64,000 bases of DNA. Origin: Paenibacillus xylanilyticus. Lineage in GTDB: Bacteria > Bacillota > Bacilli > Paenibacillales > Paenibacillaceae. Of the stretch, positions 17,466 through 26,043 are shown piece after piece (position 1 is the first letter of the stretch; each line of letters begins with the position of its first letter). The stretch lies in NCBI RefSeq assembly GCF_013359935.1, contig NZ_JABMCB010000179.1, positions 62,001 to 126,000 on the forward strand. The letters are read 5' to 3'. Below the pieces are notes generated by a model. The model was not told the origin of the DNA and made no database searches. It saw only the letters and a program-made list of their open reading frames with translations. Both the position numbers and the translations under genes were made by a program.

Positions 17466-18702
17466 CCCTTCTTAATCCAGCAATGGTGCGATCGGAAGCA
17501 CCGACCATAGCGAGCGCAAACGGCTCCGCGAACATCAGGTCAAGTACAGCATCGATGTCATCCATCGTTACTTGTTCAATTTTGGCAATCATTTCATCCA
17601 GCGTGTGATGTCTGCCCAGCATCAGCTCGTTTTTACCGAGGCGGTTCATCCGGCTTCCCGTGCTTTCCAAACTGAGAATCAGACTTCCCTTCAGCTGTTC
17701 TTTTCCTTTGCGCAGTTCATCTTCCGACAGACCGTTCACAGCAAGGTCATGCAGAACCTCTTTGGTCAGATCCAGCACTTCCTTCGTCTGTTTCGGTGCA
17801 GTACCTGCGTATATAGTAAACAACCCACTGTCCGCATGAGAGCTGTGGTAGGAATATACGGAATACGCCAGTCCGCGTTTTTCACGAATTTCCTGGAACA
17901 GTCTCGAGCTCATTCCGCCGCCAATGGCGTTGTTCAAAACCACCATGGCAAACTGCAGCGGATCTCCGATTTTACAGCCCGGAAACGAAATACAGATGTG
18001 ATTCTGTTCCGTTTTCTTTTTGTGAAAGAGCTGCCCACTCTGGAATTTAGGAATGGTAATTGGTTCTGGCGCACCATGAACGTCAAATGATCCAAAATGC
18101 TTTTCCATCAAATCAATCACACTGTCATCAATGTTACCTGCGATACTAATGACTGTATTTTCAATTGTATAGTGCTCTTTCATATATGCGCGCAGATGGC
18201 TGGAATCCATCGCTTTAAGGCGTTCCTCTGTACCCAGAATCGGGTAAGCCAGCGGATGTTCTCCATAGGCAGCCGTAGCCATCAGATCATGTACCATGTC
18301 ATCCGGCGTATCCTCGTACATTGAAATCTCTTCCAGAATGACGTTTTTCTCCTTGATGAGCTCGCCATCATCCATTTTGGAACGGAAAAACATGTCGGAC
18401 AACACATCTACGGCGATAGGCAGATGTTCATCCAATACTTTAGCATAATAGCACGTGTATTCTTTCGAAGTGAACGCGTTCACGTTACCGCCAATAGCAT
18501 CAAATTCTTCCGCAATAGCCTTAGCATCATAACGATCCGTTCCCTTGAACAACATGTGCTCAATAAAATGTGATACTCCATTGTTCACAGGCTGCTCATT
18601 ACGCGAGCCTGTCTTGACCCATATACCAAAAGACACGGAACGACAGGTCGGAATCTGTTCCATGACTACCCTGAGGCCATTGCCCAGCTGAATTTTTTTC
18701 AC
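17419..18702 (-). CDS. mlpA: M16-family zinc protease MlpA (YmxG)
   Basis: A 427-residue M16B peptidase. It has HFIEH at residues 45-49, distal Glu at about 124-125 ([10 protein letters not shown]) and the C-lobe signature [21 protein letters not shown] near 270. It resembles the beta subunit of mitochondrial processing peptidase and should be catalytically competent. The start is GTG after GGAGGG. It lies between ylxY and dut, matching the pnp-ylxY-mlpA order of B. subtilis. Natural substrates are not known to me. This is the third M16 protein in the window, and the second with an intact zinc motif. Confidence 0.9.
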   Translation of the reverse strand: MKKIQLGNGLRVVMEQIPTCRSVSFGIWVKTGSRNEQPVNNGVSHFIEHMLFKGTDRYDAKAIAEEFDAIGGNVNAFTSKEYTCYYAKVLDEHLPIAVDVLSDMFFRSKMDDGELIKEKNVILEEISMYEDTPDDMVHDLMATAAYGEHPLAYPILGTEERLKAMDSSHLRAYMKEHYTIENTVISIAGNIDDSVIDLMEKHFGSFDVHGAPEPITIPKFQSGQLFHKKKTEQNHICISFPGCKIGDPLQFAMVVLNNAIGGGMSSRLFQEIREKRGLAYSVYSYHSSHADSGLFTIYAGTAPKQTKEVLDLTKEVLHDLAVNGLSEDELRKGKEQLKGSLILSLESTGSRMNRLGKNELMLGRHHTLDEMIAKIEQVTMDDIDAVLDLMFAEPFALAMVGASDRTIAGLRRDDFVALRSNSKVTGQ

Positions 18703-18798
18703 GGTTGGCCCTCCTACATCTCTATAATTGCCTTGATCTCCAAGAAAAAGAAATCGACATTTGGTTCCAACTGTTTGATATTAACAAAAAAACGCCGC

Positions 18799-19794
18799 TC
18801 ACTCAACCGCTGGAGCTTTAATACGCTCGGAAGATAACGTTTCGCTCACGGTACCAAGTACAAGCCCTTTGGACCGTATCGATTGAATCATGCCTTTCAA
18901 TGCGCCGGATGAAGACGCCGTGGGATGCATCAAAATCAACGTACCGGCCTCCACCTTTGCAGCAATTTTATCTACAATCGAGGCTGAACTTGGTTTTCGC
19001 CAGTCTACCGTATCCAGTGTCCATAGGACCGTTTGCAGTCCCATGCTTGACGCAATGTCCACCGTTTTCTGATTAAAATCACCTGAAGGGGGGGCAAACC
19101 ATCGATTTTCCACCCCCAGTGTTTCTTTGAGCAAATCCTCGGTTTTTCCAATCTCGAGTCTGGCCCGTTCTGCACTTAAACGGCTCATATTGGGATGGGA
19201 GTAAGCATGGTTGGATAGTTCATGCCCACGTTTTTGGATCTCTTTGGCCAATTCGGCATTTTTCTTCAGCCAGCTTCCATCCAGAAAAAAAGTAGCCTTC
19301 ACCTTCTCGGCCTCGAGAATATCGAGCATCGGGATAATGTGCTCATTCCCCCAGGCCACATTGATCATAAACGAAACCATCGGTTTCGCAGGATTCCCCC
19401 GGTATATGGGATGAGCTCCCAAATCCTTAAGCTGGATTTCCGGCTCAACCTGACGGTAAACATATGAAATTTTTGTATTCAAGTTCCCACCAAGCGCCTT
19501 GCGATACGTGGCTTCCACATCAATCTCCATGCCATTATATCCTGGTATTGCTTTCCATACCCGATCTACTTTGGCATTGACCGGAGCAATTTTTGTTTCG
19601 GCCGCTTTATCCCGGATCGCCGACAACAAGGCATCCTCTCCGGTCGCCTCTTTAAACATGTCAAATGCATTTTGAGTCCCAGGGCCATCACGGATCTCCG
19701 TAATGTATGTACGTACACTGCCTACTTGTCCGACCAGTATGACAGCTGCCACACCTGCCAGAACTGCAACCAGCTTTTTGGATTGGTTTTTCAC
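18799..19794 (-). CDS. ylxY: Polysaccharide deacetylase-like protein YlxY
   Basis: A 331-residue exported or membrane-anchored protein (hydrophobic segment about 7-25) with a C-terminal NodB-type deacetylase domain (about 130-325). The metal-binding HAYSHPNMSR motif near residue 198 and the RWFAPPSGDFN motif are present. The first motif, normally TFDDG, reads MINVAWGNE, so the catalytic Asp pair is missing and activity is doubtful; I recall the same feature in B. subtilis YlxY. The start is GTG after GGGAGG. A SigE-like promoter immediately upstream suggests early mother-cell expression and a role in spore envelope or cortex. It sits between pnp and mlpA as in B. subtilis. Confidence 0.85.
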   Translation of the reverse strand: MKNQSKKLVAVLAGVAAVILVGQVGSVRTYITEIRDGPGTQNAFDMFKEATGEDALLSAIRDKAAETKIAPVNAKVDRVWKAIPGYNGMEIDVEATYRKALGGNLNTKISYVYRQVEPEIQLKDLGAHPIYRGNPAKPMVSFMINVAWGNEHIIPMLDILEAEKVKATFFLDGSWLKKNAELAKEIQKRGHELSNHAYSHPNMSRLSAERARLEIGKTEDLLKETLGVENRWFAPPSGDFNQKTVDIASSMGLQTVLWTLDTVDWRKPSSASIVDKIAAKVEAGTLILMHPTASSSGALKGMIQSIRSKGLVLGTVSETLSSERIKAPAVE

Positions 19795-19823
19795 AGTTCC
19801 ATCCTCCCGCCGTCTTTGTCCCC

Positions 19824-19852
19824 ATCATATGAGGACAAGGGCAAGAATATGA
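19824..19852 (-). promoter_or_regulatory. SigE-like promoter for ylxY
   Basis: On the minus strand TCATATT (19852-19846) precedes CATATGAT (19831-19824) by 14 bases, resembling the mother-cell SigE pattern (ATATT, then CATACAnT) with changes inside the -10. It lies 29 bases upstream of the GTG start. Confidence 0.5.
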
Positions 19853-19904
19853 ACAAATTCAGGCAGTCTTTCGAAAACCGCAAACGTTATGGAATTTTAG
19901 GCGT

Positions 19905-19939
19905 TAAAAAAAGAGCCAGAAATACACATTCTGTCTCTT
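19905..19939 (-). terminator. Terminator after pnp
   Basis: On the minus strand AGAGACAGAA pairs with TTTCTGGCTCT and is followed by seven T residues. It lies about 34 bases past the pnp stop. Confidence 0.85.
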
Positions 19940-19972
19940 CATTCAATCAATCTGTAGAACATACAGCAGGAT

Positions 19973-22075
19973 TTAGGATTGTGCAGGAGCTTCAGCCGTC
20001 AATACTGCTTTGCGGGACAAGTTGATCCGGCCTTGTTGGTCAATTTCCGTCACTTTAACCGTAATGGAATCACCAATCGCTACAACATCTTCTACTTTGG
20101 CAACACGTTCTGTCGACAGTTGTGAGATGTGGACCAGACCTTCTTTGTTCGGAAGAACTTCAACAAAAGCACCGAATTTCTCAACGCGTTTTACTTTGCC
20201 GACATAAATCTCGCCAACGAGCACTTCGCGTACGATTCCTTCAATAATCGATTTTGCTTTATCGTTCATATCCTGGTTGGAAGAAGCGATAAATACACGT
20301 CCATCCTGTTCAATATCAATCTTAACACCGGTTTCCTCGATGATTTTATTGATAATTTTACCACCTGCACCGATGACATCACGGATTTTATCCGGATTGA
20401 TATGCATGGTTGTAATTTTAGGAGCATATTGTGACAACTGCTCACGTGGAGTTTGCATCACTTCGGTCATTTTGCCAAGGATATGCATACGACCTTCTTT
20501 GGCTTGAGCCAAAGCTTCGGACAAAATTTGACGATCAATACCATCAATTTTAATATCCATTTGAATCGCTGTTACACCGTCTGGTGTTCCTGCAACTTTG
20601 AAGTCCATGTCTCCCAGGTGATCTTCCATCCCTTGAATATCACTTAGAATGGATACATGCTCTCCATCTTTGATCAGACCCATAGCCACACCAGCAACTG
20701 GCGCTTTAATTGGCACACCTGCGTCCATCATCGCAAGTGTACTTGCACAAATACTTGCCTGTGAAGTTGATCCGTTCGATTCAAGTACTTCCGATACCAG
20801 ACGAATGGTGTACGGGAAGTCCGTTTCCGAAGGAATGACTTTAGCAAGGGCACGTTCACCCAGAGCACCATGTCCAATTTCACGACGTCCCGGAGCACGC
20901 AGTGGACGAGCTTCACCTACGCTGAATGGAGGGAAGTTGTAGTGATGCATGAAACGTTTTGTTTCTTCCAGGCTAATTCCGTCCAGAATCTGAACATCAC
21001 CCAGAGCACCAAGGGTACAAATGCTAAGCGCTTGTGTTTGACCACGTGTGAACAAACCGGAACCATGCGTACGTGGCAGCAAGGATGTATCACACTCAAT
21101 TGGGCGAATCTCCGCAAGTCCGCGTCCGTCCGGGCGAACCTTATCATGAGTGATCAGGCGGCGCACTTCTTCTTTAACGATATCGTGCAGCACTTCCTTC
21201 ACGTCTTTGAGCAGTTCAGGCGTTTCAATGTATTTCTCTTCAAAGTGAGCAACAGTTTCGTCATTCACAACGTCGATGGCATCCTGACGAGCATGCTTCT
21301 CTGCAATCTTAACTGCTTCAACCAGGCGAGCGCTCGCAAATTCGCGTACACTGCTGTTGACTTCAGCATCCACGGCGTGCAGTTTGACAGCCATTTTTTC
21401 TTTGCCGGCCACTTGAACAAGCTGTTCAATAACAGCCACAATGTTCTTGATTTCATCATGTCCGAACATGATGGCTTCAAGCATGATTTCTTCCGGAACT
21501 TCGTTTGCTTCCGCTTCTACCATCATGATGGCATCCTTGGTCCCTGCAACTACAAGCTCAATCTCACTAACTTCAAGCTGTGCAATCGTAGGGTTAATGA
21601 TGAACTCACCATCAATACGTCCAACTTTTACGCCACCAATAGGTCCGTTAAATGGTACGTCCGAGATGCTCAGTGCAGCCGATGTACCGATCATGGCAGC
21701 AATTTGCGGTTCACAGTCCTGGTCAACGCTCATAACGATATTAAGTACTTGTACATCATTACGGAAACCTTCAGGGAACAATGGACGAATTGGACGGTCT
21801 GTCAGACGACTTGCGAGAATGGCCTTCTCACTTGGTCTTCCTTCCCGTTTAATGAATCCGCCTGGAATTTTACCTACAGCATACAATCTTTCTTCATAGT
21901 TCACCGTGAGCGGGAAAAAGTCCAAATCTTTCGGCTCGCTGGATGCTGTCACGGTACACAATACAACGGTATCTCCGTAAGTTACCTTAACGGCAGCATT
22001 AGCCTGTTTGGCCAAACGTCCTGTTTCAAGCACAAGCGTTCTTCCACCAAGCTGCATTTCAACACGCTTTTCCAT
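19973..22075 (-). CDS. pnp: Polyribonucleotide nucleotidyltransferase (PNPase)
   Basis: A 700-residue phosphorolytic 3'-5' exoribonuclease. Two RNase PH-like domains span about 5-225 and 310-540 and are joined by an alpha-helical region. A KH domain follows (about 553-615, [15 protein letters not shown]), then an S1 domain (about 620-690, [26 protein letters not shown]). [10 protein letters not shown] near 490 carries the catalytic metal-binding Asp residues. It acts in mRNA turnover and, in Bacillus, in competence and recombination. Start ATG has AAGGAGGG upstream. It follows rpsO, the widespread rpsO-pnp pairing, but a nested hairpin and a terminator separate the two. Confidence 0.96.
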   Translation of the reverse strand: MEKRVEMQLGGRTLVLETGRLAKQANAAVKVTYGDTVVLCTVTASSEPKDLDFFPLTVNYEERLYAVGKIPGGFIKREGRPSEKAILASRLTDRPIRPLFPEGFRNDVQVLNIVMSVDQDCEPQIAAMIGTSAALSISDVPFNGPIGGVKVGRIDGEFIINPTIAQLEVSEIELVVAGTKDAIMMVEAEANEVPEEIMLEAIMFGHDEIKNIVAVIEQLVQVAGKEKMAVKLHAVDAEVNSSVREFASARLVEAVKIAEKHARQDAIDVVNDETVAHFEEKYIETPELLKDVKEVLHDIVKEEVRRLITHDKVRPDGRGLAEIRPIECDTSLLPRTHGSGLFTRGQTQALSICTLGALGDVQILDGISLEETKRFMHHYNFPPFSVGEARPLRAPGRREIGHGALGERALAKVIPSETDFPYTIRLVSEVLESNGSTSQASICASTLAMMDAGVPIKAPVAGVAMGLIKDGEHVSILSDIQGMEDHLGDMDFKVAGTPDGVTAIQMDIKIDGIDRQILSEALAQAKEGRMHILGKMTEVMQTPREQLSQYAPKITTMHINPDKIRDVIGAGGKIINKIIEETGVKIDIEQDGRVFIASSNQDMNDKAKSIIEGIVREVLVGEIYVGKVKRVEKFGAFVEVLPNKEGLVHISQLSTERVAKVEDVVAIGDSITVKVTEIDQQGRINLSRKAVLTAEAPAQS

Positions 22076-22168
22076 GAAATCCCTCCTTCTAATCGTTCCT
22101 TACACAATGGATTCTGCATTTCATCAGTATTTCCTGCTTGTCCTGCATTCATTAACCTGCAAAACAAA

Positions 22169-22184
22169 AGCCCCTTGCGGAGCT
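22169..22184 (-). terminator. Terminator between rpsO and pnp
   Basis: On the minus strand AGCTCC and GGGGCT pair around a GCAA loop and run into TTTTGTTTTG. It lies between the larger rpsO-pnp hairpin and the pnp start. Confidence 0.7.
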
Positions 22185-22222
22185 ATCATCTACAAATATA
22201 TGGCAACATGTTCATCTACAAA

Positions 22223-22286
22223 ACAACCCGGCTGTAAACTCCGCTTGTCCCTCTAATGAGGAATGACGGAAAACAGCCAGGTTGGT
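22223..22286 (-). other. Long nested hairpin in the rpsO-pnp intergenic RNA
   Basis: Three nested helices on the minus strand: CAACCTGGCTG (22284-22274) with CAGCCGGGTTG (22234-22224), TCCG (22270-22267) with CGGA (22243-22240), and TCCTC (22262-22258) with GAGGGA (22253-22248) around an ATTA loop. The whole is about 62 nt and begins about 20 bases after the rpsO stop. It resembles a double-strand RNase processing site in form. Confidence 0.6.
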
Positions 22287-22306
22287 TTTGAAAACATGTA
22301 CGATAA

Positions 22307-22576
22307 TTAACGACGCAATCCGAGTTTCTCGATCAATGCGCTGTAACGTTTAACATCTTTGTTTTTTACGTAAGCCAAGAGCTTACGACGTTGACCTACC
22401 ATTTTCAAAAGTCCACGACGTGAGTGGTGGTCCTTCTTATGCGTACGCAAGTGGTCTGTCAAACTTCTGATGTTTTCCGTAAGGATAGCAACTTGCACCT
22501 CAGGTGATCCAGTATCGGACTCGTGAGTTTTGTGCTCGTCGATCAGTTGTTGTTTACGTTCTTGAGTCAATGCCAT
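22307..22576 (-). CDS. rpsO: 30S ribosomal protein S15
   Basis: An 89-residue protein, the exact family length. It contains the conserved helix segments [19 protein letters not shown] and [12 protein letters not shown], and the C-terminus ends [11 protein letters not shown]15 binds the 16S central domain early in 30S assembly. The ATG was placed at MALTQERK, eight bases after AAGGAGG; a longer in-frame extension to 22633 runs into the leader. A SigA promoter about 100 bases upstream leaves a structured leader that could be the S15 self-regulation site. Confidence 0.97.
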   Translation of the reverse strand: MALTQERKQQLIDEHKTHESDTGSPEVQVAILTENIRSLTDHLRTHKKDHHSRRGLLKMVGQRRKLLAYVKNKDVKRYSALIEKLGLRR

Positions 22577-22672
22577 CCTATTCACCTCCTTCATTATAAT
22601 CGCCATTAGCCTCGTCACCGCCGGTGAGAGCATGCAACCAAGCCAAGGTTATCTGTTGTCTAAAACGACAAC
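22577..22672 (-). promoter_or_regulatory. rpsO mRNA leader, candidate S15 autoregulatory element
   Basis: About 95 bases separate the predicted transcription start from the rpsO ATG. The leader holds GTTGTCGTTTTAGACAAC (a stem-loop) and a second stem around CACCGGCGGTG. Firmicute rpsO leaders are known to bind S15 in several structural classes. Which class this belongs to cannot be decided by eye. Confidence 0.4.
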
Positions 22673-22679
22673 GTAGTAC

Positions 22680-22709
22680 ATTATATCATAGTTGCCTAAC
22701 GAAAGTAAA
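22680..22709 (-). promoter_or_regulatory. SigA promoter of rpsO
   Basis: On the minus strand TTTACT (22709-22704) is followed after 18 bases by a perfect TATAAT (22685-22680) with an extended TG one base upstream (TGATATAAT). Confidence 0.7.
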
Positions 22710-22735
22710 TGTAAACATCCATTTTACCCAGAATT

Positions 22736-23674
22736 TCAACTTAAGAGTCGCGCAGCAGTCAGGGCATCTTCACGAATCTGACTGATCAAAGCATCAATGG
22801 AGTCAAACTTGCGTTCTGCACGGATGTAGTGAACCAGCTCCACCCTCAACTCCTGATCGTACAGATGCCCTTCAAAATCAAGCAAATGCACTTCAAACGT
22901 GGGTTTCATTCCACTATCATGGAATGTGGGCTTCACACCAAGATTCATTACCCCTCGCAGCAGCTGATCCCGATAATATACACGAACAGCATACACACCT
23001 TTTGCAGGTGCCACGTAATGATCCGTCAGTTCAAGATTAGCGGTTGGAAAACCAATTGTCCGTCCGCGTTTCTCTCCGTGAATGACTGTCCCCCTAATGC
23101 TGTATGGGCGTCCCAGCCACTGACTTGCTTCATCCATTTCTCCGCGTTTGAGCAATCCACGGATTAAAGAACTGCTGACTTTCTCACCATTGAGCAAAAA
23201 TGGAGGCACAGTCTCTACAGACATTTGATCACTGCCCAGCGCCCGAAGCATCTGTTCATCCCCAGCTCCCTTATGACCAAAGCGGAAGTCAAAACCCACG
23301 ACTGCTGTTCTGGTCTGAAGTGGAAGCAGCAGATCATGTACAAATTGCTCTGGTGTCAGCTGTGAGAATTCTTCATTAAATTCCACAACATATAACACAT
23401 CAACGCCCATCTCTGCCAGGATATCTTCCTTATCTCTCAAAGGAGTCAGATAACCTTCGTAATCTCCTTTACGCATGACTTCCTTCGGATGCGGATGGAA
23501 GGTCATTACCGCTGCCTGCATGCCCGTTTCCCGAGCAATACGCACAGCAGACAGAATGACGCTTGCATGTCCGAGATGCATTCCGTCAAATTGGCCGATG
23601 GCCAGCACCTGCGGCTGTCTACGCAATTCATCGGAATTTAATGTCTGCGGATACGTTAGCATTACGGTTTTCAT
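22736..23674 (-). CDS. ribF: Bifunctional riboflavin kinase / FAD synthetase
   Basis: A 312-residue two-domain enzyme. The N-terminal FMN adenylyltransferase domain has GQFDGMHLGHASV near residue 30, an HxGH-type nucleotidyltransferase site. The C-terminal flavokinase domain (about 185-312) has GEKRGRTIGFPTANL and GVYAVRV. It makes FMN and FAD from riboflavin. The start was set to ATG (MKTVMLTYP), as in B. subtilis RibC, with AGGTGAT upstream; the first in-frame ATG at 23692 has no site. It follows truB by 70 bases, as in B. subtilis (truB-ribC). Confidence 0.93.
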   Translation of the reverse strand: MKTVMLTYPQTLNSDELRRQPQVLAIGQFDGMHLGHASVILSAVRIARETGMQAAVMTFHPHPKEVMRKGDYEGYLTPLRDKEDILAEMGVDVLYVVEFNEEFSQLTPEQFVHDLLLPLQTRTAVVGFDFRFGHKGAGDEQMLRALGSDQMSVETVPPFLLNGEKVSSSLIRGLLKRGEMDEASQWLGRPYSIRGTVIHGEKRGRTIGFPTANLELTDHYVAPAKGVYAVRVYYRDQLLRGVMNLGVKPTFHDSGMKPTFEVHLLDFEGHLYDQELRVELVHYIRAERKFDSIDALISQIREDALTAARLLS

Positions 23675-23744
23675 ACAATCAATCACCTGCATTTCACTTG
23701 ATAGACCGAGCTTAACACCACACTAATCTAAACTCAAGGCCTCT

Positions 23745-24668
23745 TTATTCCGGTAAAAAAACCTTAACTGCTCGAACGGTCGGTTTAAGTTCATCCCGTT
23801 CAAAAATACCGAGAAATGTCCCGTCCTGTGCGTATAACCGCAGAAGCCCAGGCTGTTCCACGGGTGGATCCAGTAAACGTGCGGACAATTTCTGACCTTG
23901 AAGAGCCCCTTTGGTGTGTTCCTCCAGAACCTTATGTGCAGGCATGGAGTTAATGGCTTCATCTACCGGAATCAGCACTTCAGCCAGTGTACCTGCAGCC
24001 ATGTGCTGTTCCACGTCCTCGAAGCGAAGGCAACGTTCTGCTGTAATTCCTGCAGAAATGGTTCGCTCCAGCTGAACCATGGTTGATGGGTAGCCCAGTT
24101 CTCGGCCGATATCCACACACAATGTCCGAATATACGTACCTTTGGAACACAATGCGCGGAAAGAAATATCTGTTGTGTCGCCCTGCGTTTCGATTCCCGT
24201 CAGTTCAAGCTCATAGATCGTAACCTCACGGCTCTTGCGCTCCACTGTTTTCCCTTCACGTGCAAGCTCATATAGACGTTTGCCATCGACTTTGACCGCA
24301 GAAAACATGGGTGGTACCTGGGAAATTGTACCCGTGAACTGCTTAAGGACCCGTAGAACCTGCTCTTCTGTAACATTCACTGCCTTTTCTGAACGCTCGA
24401 CAATTTCTCCCGTCATGTCCTCTGTGTCTGTGGACAGGCCTAATCGGAGTGTTGCGAAGTACTCTTTGGGAAGTTCCTGCATGTACTCAACTACCCGGGT
24501 TGCACGTCCAAGACATAGCGGAAGTACACCTGTGACCTGCGGATCCAGCGTTCCAGTGTGTCCAATACGCTTCATTTTCAGAATGCGCCGCATTTTGGCT
24601 ACAACATCATGTGAGGTGAAACCTGCAGGTTTGTATACAGGCAGAATTCCTTCAATTGGTTTTACCAT
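23745..24668 (-). CDS. truB: tRNA pseudouridine-55 synthase
   Basis: A 307-residue TruB-family enzyme that makes the T-loop pseudouridine 55 in tRNAs. The catalytic Asp is in GHTGTLDPQVTG (Asp42). Other motifs are PPMFSAVKVDGKRLYELAR near 120 and CSKGTYIRTLCVDIG near 170, with a C-terminal PUA-like segment. The ATG overlaps the nrnA 3' end by seven bases, suggesting coupling. It sits in the infB-rbfA-truB-ribF ribosome/tRNA maturation cluster. Confidence 0.95.
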   Translation of the reverse strand: MVKPIEGILPVYKPAGFTSHDVVAKMRRILKMKRIGHTGTLDPQVTGVLPLCLGRATRVVEYMQELPKEYFATLRLGLSTDTEDMTGEIVERSEKAVNVTEEQVLRVLKQFTGTISQVPPMFSAVKVDGKRLYELAREGKTVERKSREVTIYELELTGIETQGDTTDISFRALCSKGTYIRTLCVDIGRELGYPSTMVQLERTISAGITAERCLRFEDVEQHMAAGTLAEVLIPVDEAINSMPAHKVLEEHTKGALQGQKLSARLLDPPVEQPGLLRLYAQDGTFLGIFERDELKPTVRAVKVFLPE

Positions 24669-25639
24669 TGTGAATTCACCTGCTTCAGCACTTGGGCAAC
24701 AATATCATCTAAGTCACCTTCCACGCGGCACCCGGCAGCGAGTACGTGACCACCACCGCCAAACGTTTGAGCAAGTGCAGCGACATCAACTTTCCCAGCA
24801 GACCGGAGGGATACTTTTACAGCATTATCGTTGATCACTTTGAAAAAGATCCCCACTTCCACGCCTTGGATATTTCGCGGATAGTTTACGACACCCTCCA
24901 GATCTTCATTGGCTGCACCACAAGCGATCATATCTTCCGGTGTAATGACCACCCAGGCAATTTTGCCATCCTCGGTCATTTTCAGACTTGAAAGAGCCTG
25001 ATTCAAGATACGGACTTGGGGAAGAGTAACCTGTTCGAGCAAAATTTGCGCGAGGAAAGGTCCATTCACGCCATGTTCAAGCAGTTTGGATGCCGTAGTC
25101 ATTACATTAGGACTGGTATTTGCATAACGGAAACCGCCTGTATCCGTCAGCAAACCTGTATAAATAGCCGTTGCAGCATCTTTATTTATCGTCACCGGGA
25201 ACAAGTTTACAAAATCAAACAAAATTTCCGCGGTAGCTGCAGCATCCGGTTTAATGATATTTACCGTTCCATAAGCATCATTGGTTGGATGATGATCAAT
25301 ATTTAATATAACAGCATCTTCTTCGAAATAATGACGAGTTAAGCCAACTCTTGCAAAGTCTGCACAGTCCACACAAATCACTGCTTTATATTTACGCTGC
25401 GGTGGTTGTTCGGTCATGTTCACGATTGAGTCGGCTTCCCACAAAAAACGCATACGCTGCGGGATTTCACCTTCATTTATCATCGTGAATGTCTTCCCCA
25501 GACATGACAGCAGCCAGCCCACTGTTACCGTCGAGCTGACTGCGTCACCGTCCGGCTGTACATGCGACACGACCAGGTAATCATCATGCTCCAGCAGAAA
25601 TTGCTTTCCCGCCTGAAGCGCCTGTTCATAAGTGTGCAT
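24662..25639 (-). CDS. nrnA: DHH-family oligoribonuclease / pAp phosphatase NrnA
   Basis: A 325-residue DHH-DHHA1 phosphoesterase. Metal motifs are VSHVQPDGDAVSS (about 22-34), VDCAD and NIDHHPTND (DHH near 112-120). The DHHA1 signature is GGGGHVLAAGC near 300. NrnA degrades nanoRNAs and pAp left by other RNases. The ATG (MHTYEQALQAG) has AAAGGAG six bases upstream; the open frame extends upstream into rbfA but without a site. In B. subtilis the cluster carries ylxP and no nrnA here, so this placement differs. It overlaps truB by seven bases. Confidence 0.9.
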   Translation of the reverse strand: MHTYEQALQAGKQFLLEHDDYLVVSHVQPDGDAVSSTVTVGWLLSCLGKTFTMINEGEIPQRMRFLWEADSIVNMTEQPPQRKYKAVICVDCADFARVGLTRHYFEEDAVILNIDHHPTNDAYGTVNIIKPDAAATAEILFDFVNLFPVTINKDAATAIYTGLLTDTGGFRYANTSPNVMTTASKLLEHGVNGPFLAQILLEQVTLPQVRILNQALSSLKMTEDGKIAWVVITPEDMIACGAANEDLEGVVNYPRNIQGVEVGIFFKVINDNAVKVSLRSAGKVDVAALAQTFGGGGHVLAAGCRVEGDLDDIVAQVLKQVNSQW

Positions 25640-25658
25640 TGCCGTCTCCTTTATGCTG

Positions 25659-26018
25659 TTACTGGGATTCGTTCTTGTCGGTACCGATGTCACCAAGCAG
25701 CTTCTCAATCCGGCTGCCATAAGCGATCGATTCGTCAATCTTGAATATCAATTCGGGAACATGGCGAAGTCTGATCCGCTTGCCCAGCTCGGAGCGCAAA
25801 AATCCATTTGCTTTCTCGAGTGCTTTAAGCGAATTGTCCTTTTGCTCCTGTTCACCGAAGACACTCAGATAAACTTTGGCTTGCGACAAGTCGTTAGTCA
25901 CGTCGACACCTGTTACGGTAATGAAGCCGATACGTGGATCTTTCAGTTCAGACTGGATGAGCACGCTCAATTCTTTCTTGATCTGCTCGCCCACTCTACC
26001 TGTACGAATCTTGGCCAT
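25659..26018 (-). CDS. rbfA: Ribosome-binding factor A
   Basis: A 119-residue KH-fold cold-shock factor for 16S 5' end maturation and 30S assembly. It has the conserved start [18 protein letters not shown], a middle [27 protein letters not shown], and [19 protein letters not shown] near the end. The ATG follows GAGGTG. It lies 25 bases after infB and 19 bases before nrnA, within the same transcription unit. Confidence 0.95.
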   Translation of the reverse strand: MAKIRTGRVGEQIKKELSVLIQSELKDPRIGFITVTGVDVTNDLSQAKVYLSVFGEQEQKDNSLKALEKANGFLRSELGKRIRLRHVPELIFKIDESIAYGSRIEKLLGDIGTDKNESQ

Positions 26019-26043
26019 AGTTGTTCACCTCATGCTTCCTTGC

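Noticed and set aside
20870..22237. 455-codon plus-strand ORF antisense to pnp
   Set aside because: Phe/Asn/Cys/His-rich composition, no domain and no start site. It is the mirror of a biased minus-strand reading frame.
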